This document shows positions 27,673 through 36,886 of a stretch of DNA of 64,000 nt, in pieces; position 1 is the first letter of the stretch; each line of letters starts with the position of its first letter. The notes below the pieces were generated by a model. It ran no database searches. It worked only from the letters and a program-made list of their open reading frames with translations, and was not told where the DNA came from. Source of the stretch: an uncultured Vicinamibacterales bacterium (GTDB lineage Bacteria; Acidobacteriota; Vicinamibacteria; Vicinamibacterales; UBA8438); NCBI GenBank assembly GCA_958295905.1, contig OY282382.1, forward strand, positions 4,260,910-4,324,909, given 5' to 3'. Both the position numbers and the translations under genes were made by a program.

Positions 27673-27682
27673 CGACGGGCCG

Positions 27683-28312
27683 CTACGGCCGAGCCGGAAG
27701 CACCGCATCCACCACCATCCCCGGACGCGGCGTGGTGGGCGCGTACACCGCGCCCACCCGCAGCCCCTCCGCGGGCCGGCCGGTCACCGCCTCGACGGTC
27801 GCGCGCGGCCGGAGCAACCGTTGCAGCCGTTCGCGCTGGTCCGCCTCGGAAAGCGCCGGCGGCGACGCCTGCACGGGGCTGAGCGGCGTGTCTCGCCGCG
27901 CCCGCGACGCGCCCGCCGGCACCGGTTGCGGCGCCCGGCGCGCGGCCCGAATCTTGACCCGGTCGTATATCGATGCTCCTCCCGAAACGTGCGGCGCCCG
28001 CGCCGCCGCGAGGAAGCCGGCCGCCGGACGCAGCAAGAGCCGCAACGCCTCGCGCTCGGTGACGCGCTCCAGATGAAGCGACACCGGCGCCGCGCCTATC
28101 CCGCCTGCGCCCTCGAACCGGGTGTTCCCCACCCGCGCCCATTCGTCCAGGACGTCGCCGAGCGGGACGCCGGACGCAATCAGGGTGACCCGGCCCTGCC
28201 CAATATCGAGTTCCAGATCGTCGGCGGAACCGACCCGCACCGCGCCCGCCGCGGTCGCGGCGATCGCCGCGACCGCAACGCCGACGCTCCACCCTCGTCC
28301 GCTACGGCTCAT
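27683..28312 (-). CDS. STN-like exported protein of the secretin operon
   Basis: The product is 209 residues from ATG 28312. Signal segment 'VGVAVAAIAATAAGAV', then a small domain like the secretin and TonB short N-terminal domain: 'VTLIASGVPLGDVLDEWARV' ... 'VSLHLERVTEREALRLLL'. The rest is Pro/Arg-rich low-complexity sequence ending 'GMVVDAVLPARP'. It lies downstream of the secretin on the same strand, so a role in assembling that secretion or pilus system is likely. The 3' end touches a foreign duplicated segment, so the natural C-terminus may be lost. Confidence 0.65.
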   Translation of the reverse strand: MSRSGRGWSVGVAVAAIAATAAGAVRVGSADDLELDIGQGRVTLIASGVPLGDVLDEWARVGNTRFEGAGGIGAAPVSLHLERVTEREALRLLLRPAAGFLAAARAPHVSGGASIYDRVKIRAARRAPQPVPAGASRARRDTPLSPVQASPPALSEADQRERLQRLLRPRATVEAVTGRPAEGLRVGAVYAPTTPRPGMVVDAVLPARP

Positions 28313-28404
28313 GCCCGCACGATAGCACACGGCGGCGGACCCGCGACCGACGGCGACGGACCGCAACCGACGGCGCGACGCAACACCGCCCTGGGGTGGA
28401 ACGC

Positions 28405-28461
28405 GGCGCGATGCGGGACGGGGGGCCGGTCACCCCCGGGTTGCTCCGGGTGCCGATGTGG
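28405..28461 (-). repeat. Echo of the secretin 3' end
   Basis: This 57-bp stretch repeats 28516-28573, the last codons of the secretin ('HIGTRNNPGVTGPP'), with a few substitutions, just downstream of that gene's stop. It still reads 'HIGTRSNPGVTGPP'. The remaining gap 28313-28495 has no gene. Confidence 0.75.
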
Positions 28462-28495
28462 TGAAAGAAGAGGGCGACGCAAGCCCCGGGCGGCG

Positions 28496-30301
28496 CTACG
28501 GCCCGGCGGCGGGACGGGGCGCGATGCAGGGCGGGGGGCCGGTCACCCCCGGGTTGTTCCGGGTACCGATGTGGATCGGACCCACATCCTCCTGCGTCAG
28601 CCGGTGCGTGCGGACGATGTGCGGCGTCAGCAGCATCACGATGTCGGTCGACTGCGCCGACTCGTCGTTGGCCGAGAAGATCTGCTTGAGGATGGGCAGG
28701 CGCAGCAGGCCGGGGAAACCCTTGAGAATCTGGCGCTCCTCCTGGCTCAGGAGACCGGCGAGCAGGTTCGACTCGCCGTCGCGGAGCCGCAGGCGGGTCA
28801 CGACCTTGCGGCTGCCGAACGTCGGCAGCGACTGGCCGGCGACGAGAATCGACGCGCCCAGGGTGCTGTTCTCGACCTCGAGGTCGAGGATGATCTCGTT
28901 CTCGTAGGTGACCCGCGGGGTCATCCGCAGAATGACGCCGACCGGCCGATACTGGAACGAGGTCAACGGGTTGAACGACGCGCCGCCGGCGGCCAGCGGG
29001 GTGAACGCGGTGGTCGGCACGGGGATGTCCTGCCCGAGATTCAGTTCGAGCTCGGCCCCTTCCTGCCCGCGGATCTGCGGCTGCGCGACGAGCCGGTTAT
29101 GGGTGTCCTGCTCGAGGAAACGGATCACCGCGGGGGGCACCGCGAGGTAGAAGTCTCCGGCGCCGACGCCGCCGGCGAGCGCGCCCAGACTGAACGCCCC
29201 GGACCGGGCGGACGCCCCCTCGGCGCCGTTTCCGGTCGGCGCGGCCGGCCTGCCCTCCGGCGAGAACGTCGTCGTGATGGAGTAGCGCGACAGGTCGAGG
29301 CCGTACTGCTTCGCGCGCTCGCGGTTGACCTCGAGAATCTCCACGTCGATGACGACCTCGGCCCGCGGCTTGTCGTTCGCCGCGAGGACCCGCTCGACGA
29401 TGCCGACGACCGGCGCCGTCGCCCGCACCGTGATCGCATTGGCCTCGACGTTCGCCACCAGTTGCGGGGCGACCGGCATGTCCGGCACGCTCACGAGGGC
29501 GGTGAGCATCTCGACCAGCGCTTCCACGTCGCCGTGCGAGACGTAGAAGGTGCGGATGACCAGTTCTTCGTACTCGCCGCGCTTCTCCGGCGTCTCGGGC
29601 GCGACGACGATCGTCCTCGGGTCCACCACCTTGTGGAATGCGCCGTTCGCCGCGAGGATGCGGGACAACGCCTGTTCGAAGGTCACCCCGGCCAGCGCCA
29701 CCGACAACGTCAGATCCTCGAAGTCCCGGTCGTAGACGACATTGATGCCGGCCGCCTCGCCAAGGAAATCGAGCACGTCGCGCAGGCTCGTATCCGCGAA
29801 CTCGATGACCAGCGGCTCATCCGACACCGGGTCGAGCAACGGCGGCTGCGTGTCGAGGCGCGCCTGAGTCCGCATCGCTTCGATGGGGGCGGGGGCCCGC
29901 GCCGCCTCCGCCCGCTCGCGCAGCGTCTGCTGCAGGTTGGCAATTTTGACGCCCGCCGGCTCGTTCGACGGGTCGAGCTCGTACGCGCGCCGGTACCCGC
30001 GCAGCGCGCCCGGCAGGTCTCCCAGGGCTTCGAGCTCGCCCGCCGCCGCCGCGTGGTGGCGCGCGGCGCTCAGCATGGCCCGCTCCAGGGCAATCCGGTG
30101 CTCGACGCGATCGGGGGCTTCCTGCAACGCCCGGCGGTAGTACTCGACCGCCGCATCCCAGTCGCCCCGGCGCGCGGCCGACGCGCCCTGGTCGCGGAAC
30201 GCCGAGCCGGACGCGCATCCGGAGACCGCGACGGCCGCCGCGAGCAGGATCGCGGCGACGACAGGCTCCCGCCCGGAGATGCGCACCCGACCGACCCTCA
30301 C
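28496..30301 (-). CDS. Secretin (GspD/PilQ-like) with N-terminal TPR segment, lipoprotein
   Basis: The product is 601 residues. GTG 30301 follows GGGAGG at a good distance. The signal ends in a lipobox (VAVSGC). Residues 35-130 look like TPR helices ('WDAAVEYYRRALQEAPD', 'GALRGYRRAYELDPSNEPA'). An N0/STN domain follows ('VIEFADTSLRDVLDFLGEAAG'), then a secretin N1-type domain ('IRTFYVSHGDVEALVEML') and the secretin pore domain ('VIDVEILEVNRERAKQYGL', 'NRLVAQPQIRGQEGAELELN', 'GVILRMTPRVTYENEIILDLEVE', 'LLAGLLSQEERQILKGFPGL', 'TDIVMLLTPHIVR'). It forms the outer membrane ring of a type II secretion or type IV pilus-like machine. The ATPase and pilin genes are not in the window. Confidence 0.93.
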   Translation of the reverse strand: MRVGRVRISGREPVVAAILLAAAVAVSGCASGSAFRDQGASAARRGDWDAAVEYYRRALQEAPDRVEHRIALERAMLSAARHHAAAAGELEALGDLPGALRGYRRAYELDPSNEPAGVKIANLQQTLRERAEAARAPAPIEAMRTQARLDTQPPLLDPVSDEPLVIEFADTSLRDVLDFLGEAAGINVVYDRDFEDLTLSVALAGVTFEQALSRILAANGAFHKVVDPRTIVVAPETPEKRGEYEELVIRTFYVSHGDVEALVEMLTALVSVPDMPVAPQLVANVEANAITVRATAPVVGIVERVLAANDKPRAEVVIDVEILEVNRERAKQYGLDLSRYSITTTFSPEGRPAAPTGNGAEGASARSGAFSLGALAGGVGAGDFYLAVPPAVIRFLEQDTHNRLVAQPQIRGQEGAELELNLGQDIPVPTTAFTPLAAGGASFNPLTSFQYRPVGVILRMTPRVTYENEIILDLEVENSTLGASILVAGQSLPTFGSRKVVTRLRLRDGESNLLAGLLSQEERQILKGFPGLLRLPILKQIFSANDESAQSTDIVMLLTPHIVRTHRLTQEDVGPIHIGTRNNPGVTGPPPCIAPRPAAGP

Positions 30302-30318
30302 TGGAACCTCCCTGGGTG

Positions 30319-30437
30319 ACGCCGGCCCTTCACCCGGCGCTCAAGGTCAGGCGTTCTCCGCCCCCGACCCGCTCGAGCGCCGGCACGATCCGGCCGGGCA
30401 CGACAATGCGGCGGCGTCCTCCGACGACCGCGCCCGC
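30319..30437 (-). repeat. Echo of the PilP-like gene 3' end
   Basis: About 119 bp repeating 30439-30557, the last 35 codons of the gene at 30452-31021, with some substitutions. It fills the space between that gene's stop and the secretin start. Confidence 0.8.
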
Positions 30438-30451
30438 CCCGACGCCGGCCT

Positions 30452-31021
30452 TCACCCGGCGCTCAAGGTCAGGCGTTCTCCGCCCTCGACCCGCTCGATC
30501 ACCACCGCGGTCCGGTCGATCGCGACGATGCGATAGCGTCCTCCGACGACATCCCCCGCCCGTCCGTGATAGACGCCGTCCCCGTCGGTCACGACGGCGA
30601 CGCGGCCGACGCTCTCCGGCGCTTCGAGGACGCCGAGAAACCGGATGGCCTCGGGGTCGCCGGCGGGCCGCCACCCGTCCACGCGGCCCGGCGATATCGC
30701 CGGATTCCCGCCCGGGACGCCGTCCGCGGGCATCAACGGCGGCGGCGCCGGCGCCCGCGCGAACCGAAACGGATTGCGGGCATCGCCGCCGGGCGCCGGC
30801 GCGCCGCCGGGCAGCGCGCCGAGCCGCACTTCATCAGGAATATCGGCAGGTCGGCCGCCGCTCGTGAGGGCGGGGCCGACGGCGGCCCCCTCGGCAGACG
30901 CGTCGGCGGGTAGCTGCGGGCGGCAGCCGGCGGGCAGGAGGAGGCACGCCAACAGGACGCCGAACCGGCGCCGGCGGCGGTTTCGGGAGAACGTCGGGGC
31001 CACGGTTCGGTTCCAGACCAT
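30452..31021 (-). CDS. PilP/GspC-like lipoprotein
   Basis: The product is 189 residues from ATG 31021. Basic N-terminus and hydrophobic run end in a lipobox (LLPAGC). A Pro/Ala-rich linker leads to 'RNPFRFA' and a C-terminal beta domain ('IRFLGVLEAPESVGRVAVVT', 'GRAGDVVGGRYRIVAIDRTA') typical of PilP or GspC homology-region proteins, which bridge the inner membrane complex to the secretin. The gene is just upstream of the secretin, which supports the call. It follows the M20 peptidase by 33 bases, perhaps in one transcript. Confidence 0.75.
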   Translation of the reverse strand: MVWNRTVAPTFSRNRRRRRFGVLLACLLLPAGCRPQLPADASAEGAAVGPALTSGGRPADIPDEVRLGALPGGAPAPGGDARNPFRFARAPAPPPLMPADGVPGGNPAISPGRVDGWRPAGDPEAIRFLGVLEAPESVGRVAVVTDGDGVYHGRAGDVVGGRYRIVAIDRTAVVIERVEGGERLTLSAG

Positions 31022-31054
31022 TACGGCGAGCCGGCCGGCGCGGCCGGATCGAGG

Positions 31055-32341
31055 TCAGCGGGCGACGCCGGCCGACGCGACCAGCAGCAGGAGCGCGCGC
31101 TGCGTGCCGATGTGGGCGTCGCGGGGCGCCCACCATTCGTCGAGGGAGTGCGCGCCGCCGCCGACGCCGCCCCGCCCCAGGGTCACCGCGGGGATGCCGC
31201 CGGCGATCGGCAGATTGGCGTCGGTCGACGCCACCCCCAGGCGCGGCCGCAGGCCGAGGAAGCGGGTCACGGCCAGGGCCCGTCGAACGAGCGGAGCCCC
31301 CGGGTCGACGACGCCGGACGGGCGGTCGCCGATCGGCTCGAACCGGGCGGTCAGCGGGGCGCCGCGGTCGCGGGCTCGATTCTGTTCGTCGACGGCGCGC
31401 CTGACCGACGACCGCAGCACCGCGTCCAGCCGGTCCAGCCGTCCTGGGAAGGTCGACCGCAGGTCGACCTCGGCCCACGTCTCGCGCGGGACGGCGTTGA
31501 CCGACGTGCCCCCGCCGATACGACCCACGTTGTAGCTGGACGACGTCCCGACCCCGGCGACTGCCGATGCCGCCCGATTGAAGTAGTCGATGGCGCGGGC
31601 GAGCGCGTGAGCGGGGTTGGCGAGACCGAAGTCGCCCCAGGAATGGCCGCCGGGACCGGTCACGGCGACCCGGTACCGGCGGGATCCGAGGGCTTGGTTG
31701 ACCACCGTTTCGTCGGACCCGCCGTCGATGGCGATGAACTGATCGATGCGCGGTCCGCCCGGCCGCAGCAGATGCCGCACGCCGCGCAGGTCGCCGAGCC
31801 CCTCCTCGCCCACGCTCCCGACGAAGAGAACGTCGTCCCGCGTGCGCACGCCGGCCCGCTCGAGCGCCGCGGCGATGTTCAGCAGCACCACCAGCCCCCG
31901 GGTGTCGTCGCCGACGCCGGGCGCGTAGAGACGGTCGCCCCGGCGGCGGACAGTCACGTCGGTGCCGGGGGGAAAGACGGTGTCGAGATGGGCGACGATG
32001 GCGACCGCCGCGGGGCCGGCGACCCCGGGCCGCCGCGCGATGACGTTTCCAGGTTCGTCGACGGTCACATCGTCCAGCCCCGCCGCCCGCAGGAGCTCCG
32101 CGAACCGCCGTCCGCGCTCGGCCTCCCCGAAGGGCGGCGCAGGTATCTCGGTCAGCTCGATCAGGGCCGCCTCGGCCGTCCTTTCGAGCCTGCGCGCGAG
32201 GGCGAGGGCCCCGCGCACCTCCGGCCGCGCCGCGACCGCCCGGATGGCGGCGTCGTACACCGGATCCGGCGACTGCGCGAACGCCGGGCGGGGACCGCAA
32301 ACGGCCAGGGCAATCCCCACCGCGATTGCGGGACTCTTCAT
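31055..32341 (-). CDS. Exported M20 family metallopeptidase
   Basis: The product is 428 residues from ATG 32341 with a signal peptide (MKSPAIAVGIALAVCGPRPAFAQ). Two-zinc ligands and catalytic residues are in place: 'AHLDTVFP' (His, Asp), 'PGVGDDTRGL' (Asp), 'GSVGEEGLGD' (Glu-Glu), 'IAIDGG' (Asp) and 'GGGAHSLDEW' (His). A dimerisation domain with 'VTGPGGHSWGDFGLANPAHA' interrupts the catalytic domain, as in the PepT/CPG2-like branch. It is predicted to release amino acids from small peptides in the periplasm. Confidence 0.93.
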   Translation of the reverse strand: MKSPAIAVGIALAVCGPRPAFAQSPDPVYDAAIRAVAARPEVRGALALARRLERTAEAALIELTEIPAPPFGEAERGRRFAELLRAAGLDDVTVDEPGNVIARRPGVAGPAAVAIVAHLDTVFPPGTDVTVRRRGDRLYAPGVGDDTRGLVVLLNIAAALERAGVRTRDDVLFVGSVGEEGLGDLRGVRHLLRPGGPRIDQFIAIDGGSDETVVNQALGSRRYRVAVTGPGGHSWGDFGLANPAHALARAIDYFNRAASAVAGVGTSSSYNVGRIGGGTSVNAVPRETWAEVDLRSTFPGRLDRLDAVLRSSVRRAVDEQNRARDRGAPLTARFEPIGDRPSGVVDPGAPLVRRALAVTRFLGLRPRLGVASTDANLPIAGGIPAVTLGRGGVGGGAHSLDEWWAPRDAHIGTQRALLLLVASAGVAR

Positions 32342-32607
32342 GGCGTGCGCCCCCCCTGCGCCCCCGCGCCGAGCCGGCCGGGCATCTGCGCGTGGCCCCC
32401 TTGAACGATGGGAACAGGCATATGGCAGTCCCCGGCACCCCCGCCGAGCCGGCCAGGAGGCATCTGCGCGGGCTCCAGGGCGCGGATGTCCGCCGGTGGG
32501 CGGCGACAGCCGCGCCGCAAGACGGCGGAACCGCCCCCCAGACCGCTATCGAGCGGCCGTCGGGTGTGGCGACGGCCGCGCCGCAAGGCGGCGGAGCCGC
32601 CGGACGG
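32342..32607. other. Gap with two short tandem duplications
   Basis: gccgagccggccgggcatctgcgcg recurs about 85 bases on in altered form (32368 and 32443), and ggcgacagccgcgccgcaag recurs as ggcgacggccgcgccgcaag about 65 bases on (32502 and 32567). No gene seen. Confidence 0.5.
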
Positions 32608-33618
32608 CTACTGCGACTGCCCGGCCCGCTCCTCGGCGCGGTGACCGGCGAGAATTCCGTCCATCCCGATGTTGCCTTCGTGGCAGGCGTACTCGAACAT
32701 CGGTTCGTCGCTCAGCATCAGGGGAATCAGAACCGTCCACGGCCGGGTCCAGACCGTCGGGTCGGTGATCGTGACCTCGTAGTCGAGGGTTCGGGGACCG
32801 ACCCGGGTCAACCGTTCCATCAGGTGGAGGCCGTCGGACGATCCGCGGAAGCTCGCGGTCGACGAGAAGTTCGTCGTCTCGATGACCAGCGTGTCCCCCT
32901 CCCAGTATCCGCGGGAGTCGCCGTGCAGTTGGCGCACCGCCTCGGGCAAGTGCGGCTGGCCGGCGAGCGGAATCACCCGCGCATCGTGAATCATCTCGTT
33001 CAGAAAAACGACGTGATTCGCGTTCTGGAAGATCTGGTAGTAGCTGTTGTATCCCGCCCCCAACCGCGGAATCCCGTAGGTCACGCACCGCTCCTGCAGC
33101 GGCCGGTCGGTATAACTGTCGGCGGGGTGCTCGCGGCGGTAGGCGGCCGCGTCGCGGAACCGCTCCCGCGCCGCCGGGGTCGCGGCCGGGATTCGGCCGT
33201 CCGGCGGGTCGACCACCAGCGACGTCCGGTTGGTGAAGTCCCGATCGGCGATCCAGAACTGGTTGTAGTTCCCGGTCGCGGGGTCGTAGGAGGTCGCCTC
33301 GATCCCCTCGATGGCCGCCAGCACCAACTGGTCGCCGAACAGCGCATCTCCGTCGCCGACCGCGTTCGCGGCGGACACCCGCAACGCCGCCAACTCCTCG
33401 TCGCTGAGGGTCTCCTTGCCCGCCCACGCCTCGGGACGCTCCAGCGGCGTCACGTTGTTGTTAGCCCAGACCCCCTGCAGGTCCGCATGGCCATCCGGCG
33501 TGCGGGGCGCGACCCAGCCGGCCTCGGTCGCCTGAGCGGCAGCCGCCCCGGGCACGACCCCCACGACGACCGCGAGAACCGCGGCCGGAGCCGACACCGT
33601 CACCAACATCGCGCGCAT
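32608..33618 (-). CDS. Exported 'PDLQGxW' family protein, paralogue 3
   Basis: The product is 336 residues; GGAAGGAGCGG precedes ATG 33618. Signal peptide ends 'PGAAAAQ'. Family landmarks: 'PDGHADLQGVWANNNVTPLERP', 'LSDEELAALR', 'SLVVDPPDGRIPA', 'FQNANHVVFLNEMIHDARV', 'YWEGDTLVIETTNF', 'RPWTVLIPLM' and 'FEYACHEGNIGMDGILAGHR'. It is closest in length and pattern to 54437-55399. Function unknown; invariant acidic, Trp and His-Cys positions (ACHEGN) may bind a ligand or metal (inference). It is probably monocistronic. Confidence 0.85.
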   Translation of the reverse strand: MRAMLVTVSAPAAVLAVVVGVVPGAAAAQATEAGWVAPRTPDGHADLQGVWANNNVTPLERPEAWAGKETLSDEELAALRVSAANAVGDGDALFGDQLVLAAIEGIEATSYDPATGNYNQFWIADRDFTNRTSLVVDPPDGRIPAATPAARERFRDAAAYRREHPADSYTDRPLQERCVTYGIPRLGAGYNSYYQIFQNANHVVFLNEMIHDARVIPLAGQPHLPEAVRQLHGDSRGYWEGDTLVIETTNFSSTASFRGSSDGLHLMERLTRVGPRTLDYEVTITDPTVWTRPWTVLIPLMLSDEPMFEYACHEGNIGMDGILAGHRAEERAGQSQ

Positions 33619-33999
33619 GAATTCCGCTCCTTCCATAGTGCCTGCGAACCCCAGGCAAGAGCCTTCGGCTCCACCACGACCTCCGGGCGGCGGCCCTGCC
33701 CCGGCGCCGGAATCGCTCCTGCGCCGCCGTCATCGCCGTGCCGCCCACATGCGGCAGGCTATTGTAAGTCAGGGGGGGCAATCGGGCGCTCATCCGGTCT
33801 CGGCGGGGAGCGCCCGGCGCGGCGTTTCGGCCCGAGGCCGGCCGCGCCGCGCAGGTCCGGCGCCGGAAGCTCGCCGGCGTGCGTATAATTGGCCTCGGTT
33901 CCGTTCACGCCCCGAGGTCCGGCCGCCGGCCGGGGCCGCCGGCGGACTGGACCACGGCCCGTGTGGAGACGGGCCGAGCGGATTCCGAACGGAGATCAC
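33619..33999. other. Divergent promoter region
   Basis: This 381-base gap separates divergent genes. Only short inverted repeats (ggccgccggc/gccggcggcc near 33920-33942) are visible. No gene is recognised. Confidence 0.4.
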
Positions 34000-34356
34000 A
34001 TGACTGAGACGCAGCAATTGGGACTGACCGGTCGACTGCTCCTGTGGATGGTGGGCATCGCGACCTTCGGAGTCATCGCGCTCCTGCCGTACTACCTGTT
34101 CATGCAGTTCGCCACCGACTACGTGGTGCACGTCACCGTCCTGAGCTGCGTGGGCGTCATCGCCCTGGTGCTCGTGGTCGCCACGATATTCGGACCGCTG
34201 CGAACCGAACCGCTGTCGGAGGCCGCCGACACCGGCGCCGGACTCCGGTTCCTGGGGCTCATTTCGAACACGGTGTTCATCGCGCTGCAGATCGTGGCGA
34301 TTCCGCTGCTCGTGATCGAGCTCATCCTGCGGCTCGCGGGACGGTCGTTGTTCTAG
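34000..34356 (+). CDS. Small integral membrane protein of unknown function
   Basis: The product is 118 residues from ATG 34000, with GGAGATC just upstream. Three hydrophobic segments: 'LLLWMVGIATFGVIALLPYYLF', 'VVHVTVLSCVGVIALVLVVATIF' and 'TVFIALQIVAIPLLVIELIL'. No family recognised. It stands alone between divergent gene groups, and its TAG stop is directly followed by a family C end. Confidence 0.75.
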   Translation: MTETQQLGLTGRLLLWMVGIATFGVIALLPYYLFMQFATDYVVHVTVLSCVGVIALVLVVATIFGPLRTEPLSEAADTGAGLRFLGLISNTVFIALQIVAIPLLVIELILRLAGRSLF

Positions 34357-34445
34357 CGGCCCGTGGCGATAGTCCCCGCTGCATTCGAGCGGCGGTGCAT
34401 CACCAAGACTACTCTTCGCCGCTCTGTTGTCGGCTGCGGGCCGGC
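34357..34445 (+). repeat. Family C element, partial
   Basis: It begins cggcccgtggcgatagtccc and continues gctgcattcgagcggcggtg. The right end is not recognisable. It starts at the base after the stop codon of 34000-34356. Confidence 0.65.
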
Positions 34446-34485
34446 TCCTGTCGGCTTGCATGACGGCCGGCATTGCGGGCCGGCC

Positions 34486-34566
34486 CGGAATCGCCGCCTG
34501 CGGCTCCGATGGCCGCCCAACCAACCCTCCAGAAATCCGCGCCCTTCCACGGCGCAGACTCCCGGC
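34486..34566 (+). repeat. Family D repeat, copy 3
   Basis: ggaatcgccgcctgcggctc, then ggccgcccaaccaaccctcc and cacggcgcagactcccgg. No gene between 34357 and 34690. Confidence 0.75.
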
Positions 34567-34690
34567 CCGGCGCAACGGCCGGGATTGGCGCGGCGGCGTT
34601 CAGCCGGCGTCCGCGCCCATGACCTGCCGGACCTGTCGAGGGTTCGCCCCCCCGAATCGGGATGGGGTTCCGAGCGGCCGCCGCTGCCGC

Positions 34691-35320
34691 CTACCGCTCC
34701 TTCAGCCCCTTGGCGAGCAGGTGGACGCCCAGGCCGAGCGGGGCGACGGGCCACCACGCGGCGAGCCAGTCGAGGGGAATGCCGAGCAGCGTGTTGGAAA
34801 GCAGGATGGCGCCCACGGCAATCAGGATCACGCCGCCGCCGACCGAGCCCCGCAGGTTCTGGAACGGAAGTGATGCGTCGTTCAGGCTCGGCAGCTCGAT
34901 GCCCTCGACCCCGTCGAGAGCCAGGTTGTAGCAGGTGGCGCGCCGGCTGGCGTCCACGATGTTGTAGATGACGAAGAAGGCGAGAAAGATCGAAGCTGCG
35001 GGCAGCAGCCGCGAGAACGACGGGTTTACGGCGGCCAGAAAGGCGATGTTCATTCCAAAGATGATGTTGTGGATGAACCCGAGCTTGTAGTAGCCGACGT
35101 AGATCTGACCGGCGCCGGGCATGAGCGACAGCAGGCCGGCCAGGACCGGGGATTTGCGTTGGCGGCCCGCCGCGGCGCCGGCGGGGGCGGCGTAGGGCGC
35201 GTGGACGGCGGCCGGGGGCGCAGGCGCGGTCGGGGGCGCAGGCGCGGCGGGCCCGGCGGCCGGCGCAGGCGCGGGTTCCGGGATGACGGGAGGACTCGGA
35301 GGCTCGTGGGCGCTGCTCAT
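34691..35320 (-). CDS. Membrane protein with Pro/Ala-rich head, TM2/DUF5668-like
   Basis: The product is 209 residues from ATG 35320. The first 55 residues are Pro/Ala-rich and cytoplasmic. 'SPVLAGLLSLMPGAGQIYVGYYKLG' resembles TM2-type proteins, and 'GGGVILIAVGAILLSN ... WPVAPLGLGVHLL' resembles the LiaI/LiaF-like membrane region (DUF5668). About four membrane segments. It is the third gene of the sigma/anti-sigma operon, so it may be a stress-responsive envelope protein. The anti-sigma frame runs over it (see that entry). Confidence 0.75.
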   Translation of the reverse strand: MSSAHEPPSPPVIPEPAPAPAAGPAAPAPPTAPAPPAAVHAPYAAPAGAAAGRQRKSPVLAGLLSLMPGAGQIYVGYYKLGFIHNIIFGMNIAFLAAVNPSFSRLLPAASIFLAFFVIYNIVDASRRATCYNLALDGVEGIELPSLNDASLPFQNLRGSVGGGVILIAVGAILLSNTLLGIPLDWLAAWWPVAPLGLGVHLLAKGLKER

Positions 35321-36284
35321 CGTCTGCTACTCCTGTTTCGGGTTCGATCGGTACCGGGCGCGGTCGCGGGCGGGACGCGGAGAACAGCTCGCCCAGCATC
35401 GCACCGGCGTCCAGGCTGAGGGCACGCAGGGCGTCGACGCCGCTGAAGAGATCGCGGTGCTGGACGGCCTGCACGAGCTGCCGCCAGTGCCGTTCCAGAT
35501 CGGGCGCCGCTCCGGCGGCCCGCCGCGACCACGACGAGAGGGCGGATACCCAACCGGCCGCCCCGCCCGCGCCCTCGGCCGCCATCCGCGCGACCCGGTT
35601 GCGCGCCGCCGAGACGGTGCGGTTGACGGCGGCCGCGGAGCTGACGCCCACTTCCCGCGCGTCCGCCCCGGTCTCCTGCAGGACAACCTGCGCTCCCACC
35701 GCCGCCGCCCGCAGCGGCGACCACGACGCCCCGAAGGCCAGCCACGCGACCAACGCCGCCGCGCAGCCCGCCTCCCAGGCGATGCGGGGACGCACGAGGA
35801 GTCGGAGCCCGGTTTCCCGCATCCGGCCCGCCGGCGCGGTCCACCGCCGTCGGCGCGGCCGGGTCCGGGCGAGCACGTCGGCCACGAGCCGCGCATCCGG
35901 CCCCGCCTCGGCGAACCGCGGCAGGTCCTCGGCCAGCCCCGCAAGCGCGGAGGCGAGCGCGGCGCAGGCAGGACAATGCCGCAGATGCGCGCCGACCAGG
36001 CCGCGGTCCGCATCGGCGAGCGTGCCGTCGACCAGTTCGCCGAGCCGCGCCCGCGCGCGCCCGCACGGCGGGCCGCTCGTCTTCGCCAGGATCTCCTCGG
36101 TCAACCCGTCGGGGACCTCCGCCGCGGCCGGCGCAGTCTCTTCCTGCAGCGAGGTCAGGACCGCACGGCAGGCGGAACAGCCGGCGGCGTGCGCCGCGGC
36201 GCGCAGCCGCTCGTCTTCCCCCAGGACACCGTCGAGCAGCGCCGCGAGCCGGTCCGTGAATTGGAAACAGTCCATGGGCCTCAT
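35319..36284 (-). CDS. Anti-sigma factor, two zinc-finger (zf-HC2-like) domains; frame does not close
   Basis: It starts at ATG 36284, overlapping the sigma factor stop as ATGA (ATG 36275 possible). Two Cys-rich helical segments, 'HAAGCSACRAVL' and 'HLRHCPACAALASAL', resemble the anti-sigma zinc finger; a membrane span 'AGCAAALVAWLAFGASW' follows. It likely sequesters the sigma factor at the membrane. Odd: this frame has no stop until 34353, running over the whole downstream gene. I end it at the start of that gene. In another frame a TGA overlaps that gene's ATG, so an indel near the 3' end is likely. Confidence 0.7.
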
Positions 36285-36886
36285 ACCCGCAGCCGGGACG
36301 AATCGGCATACGAGGGGTCGATCGCGACGACCTGCCGCGCCAGTTCCACCCGCGCACGGCTCGATCGCGACTTTACGGTTCCGAGAGGCACGCCGAGCAG
36401 TCGAGCGATCTCTTCGAGCCGCAGCCCCTGGATCTCCTTGAGCAGGATCATCTCGCGGCTCGTGCCGCTCAAGCGCGCGAGGGCGGCGTAGACGGTGCGC
36501 TTCCGCCCGTCGGTCAGCCAAGCCTGCTCCGGGTTCGGAGCCATGTCCGCGGGCGTCACGGCATCGTCTTCGCCGGCCCGCAGATCCTCGGCCGGCGGAC
36601 GCGCCTTCCGTCGGCGAAGCTGATCGATGCACAGGTTGCGGGTGATGCGCAGCAGCCACGCCAGGAAGCGGCCGCCCTCGAAGGCGTCGAGCTGCCGGTA
36701 GACGCGCACGAACGCCTCCTGGGTCACGTCCCGGGCGTCCTCGACGCTGCCCAGGTAGTGGAAGGCAAGGCCGTAGACCCGTCCCTGGCAGCAGCGGACG
36801 AGCTGCTCCCACGCCAGGTCGTCGCCCCGCCGGCAGCGTTCGACGAGAGCCAAGTGCGGGTCTGGGCCGGGGTCCGGTTCGGTCAT
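36281..36886 (-). CDS. ECF RNA polymerase sigma factor (sigma-70 family)
   Basis: The product is 201 residues from ATG 36886. Region 2: 'LVRCCQGRVYGLAFHYLGSVEDARDVTQEAFVRVYRQL', then 'FLAWLLRITRNLCIDQLRRRKAR'. Region 4: 'LSGTSREMILLKEIQGLRLEEIARLLGVPLGTVKSRSSRARVEL', a standard helix-turn-helix. It resembles the RpoE/SigW branch. The next gene overlaps by 4 bases and encodes its probable anti-sigma factor, so activity is likely controlled by an envelope signal. Confidence 0.95.
   Translation of the reverse strand: MTEPDPGPDPHLALVERCRRGDDLAWEQLVRCCQGRVYGLAFHYLGSVEDARDVTQEAFVRVYRQLDAFEGGRFLAWLLRITRNLCIDQLRRRKARPPAEDLRAGEDDAVTPADMAPNPEQAWLTDGRKRTVYAALARLSGTSREMILLKEIQGLRLEEIARLLGVPLGTVKSRSSRARVELARQVVAIDPSYADSSRLRV

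Noticed and set aside
27504-28292. 262-codon minus frame ending in the protease-like repeats
   Set aside because: It joins the copied C-terminus to the wrong frame of the STN-like gene; the true gene uses the frame from ATG 28312.
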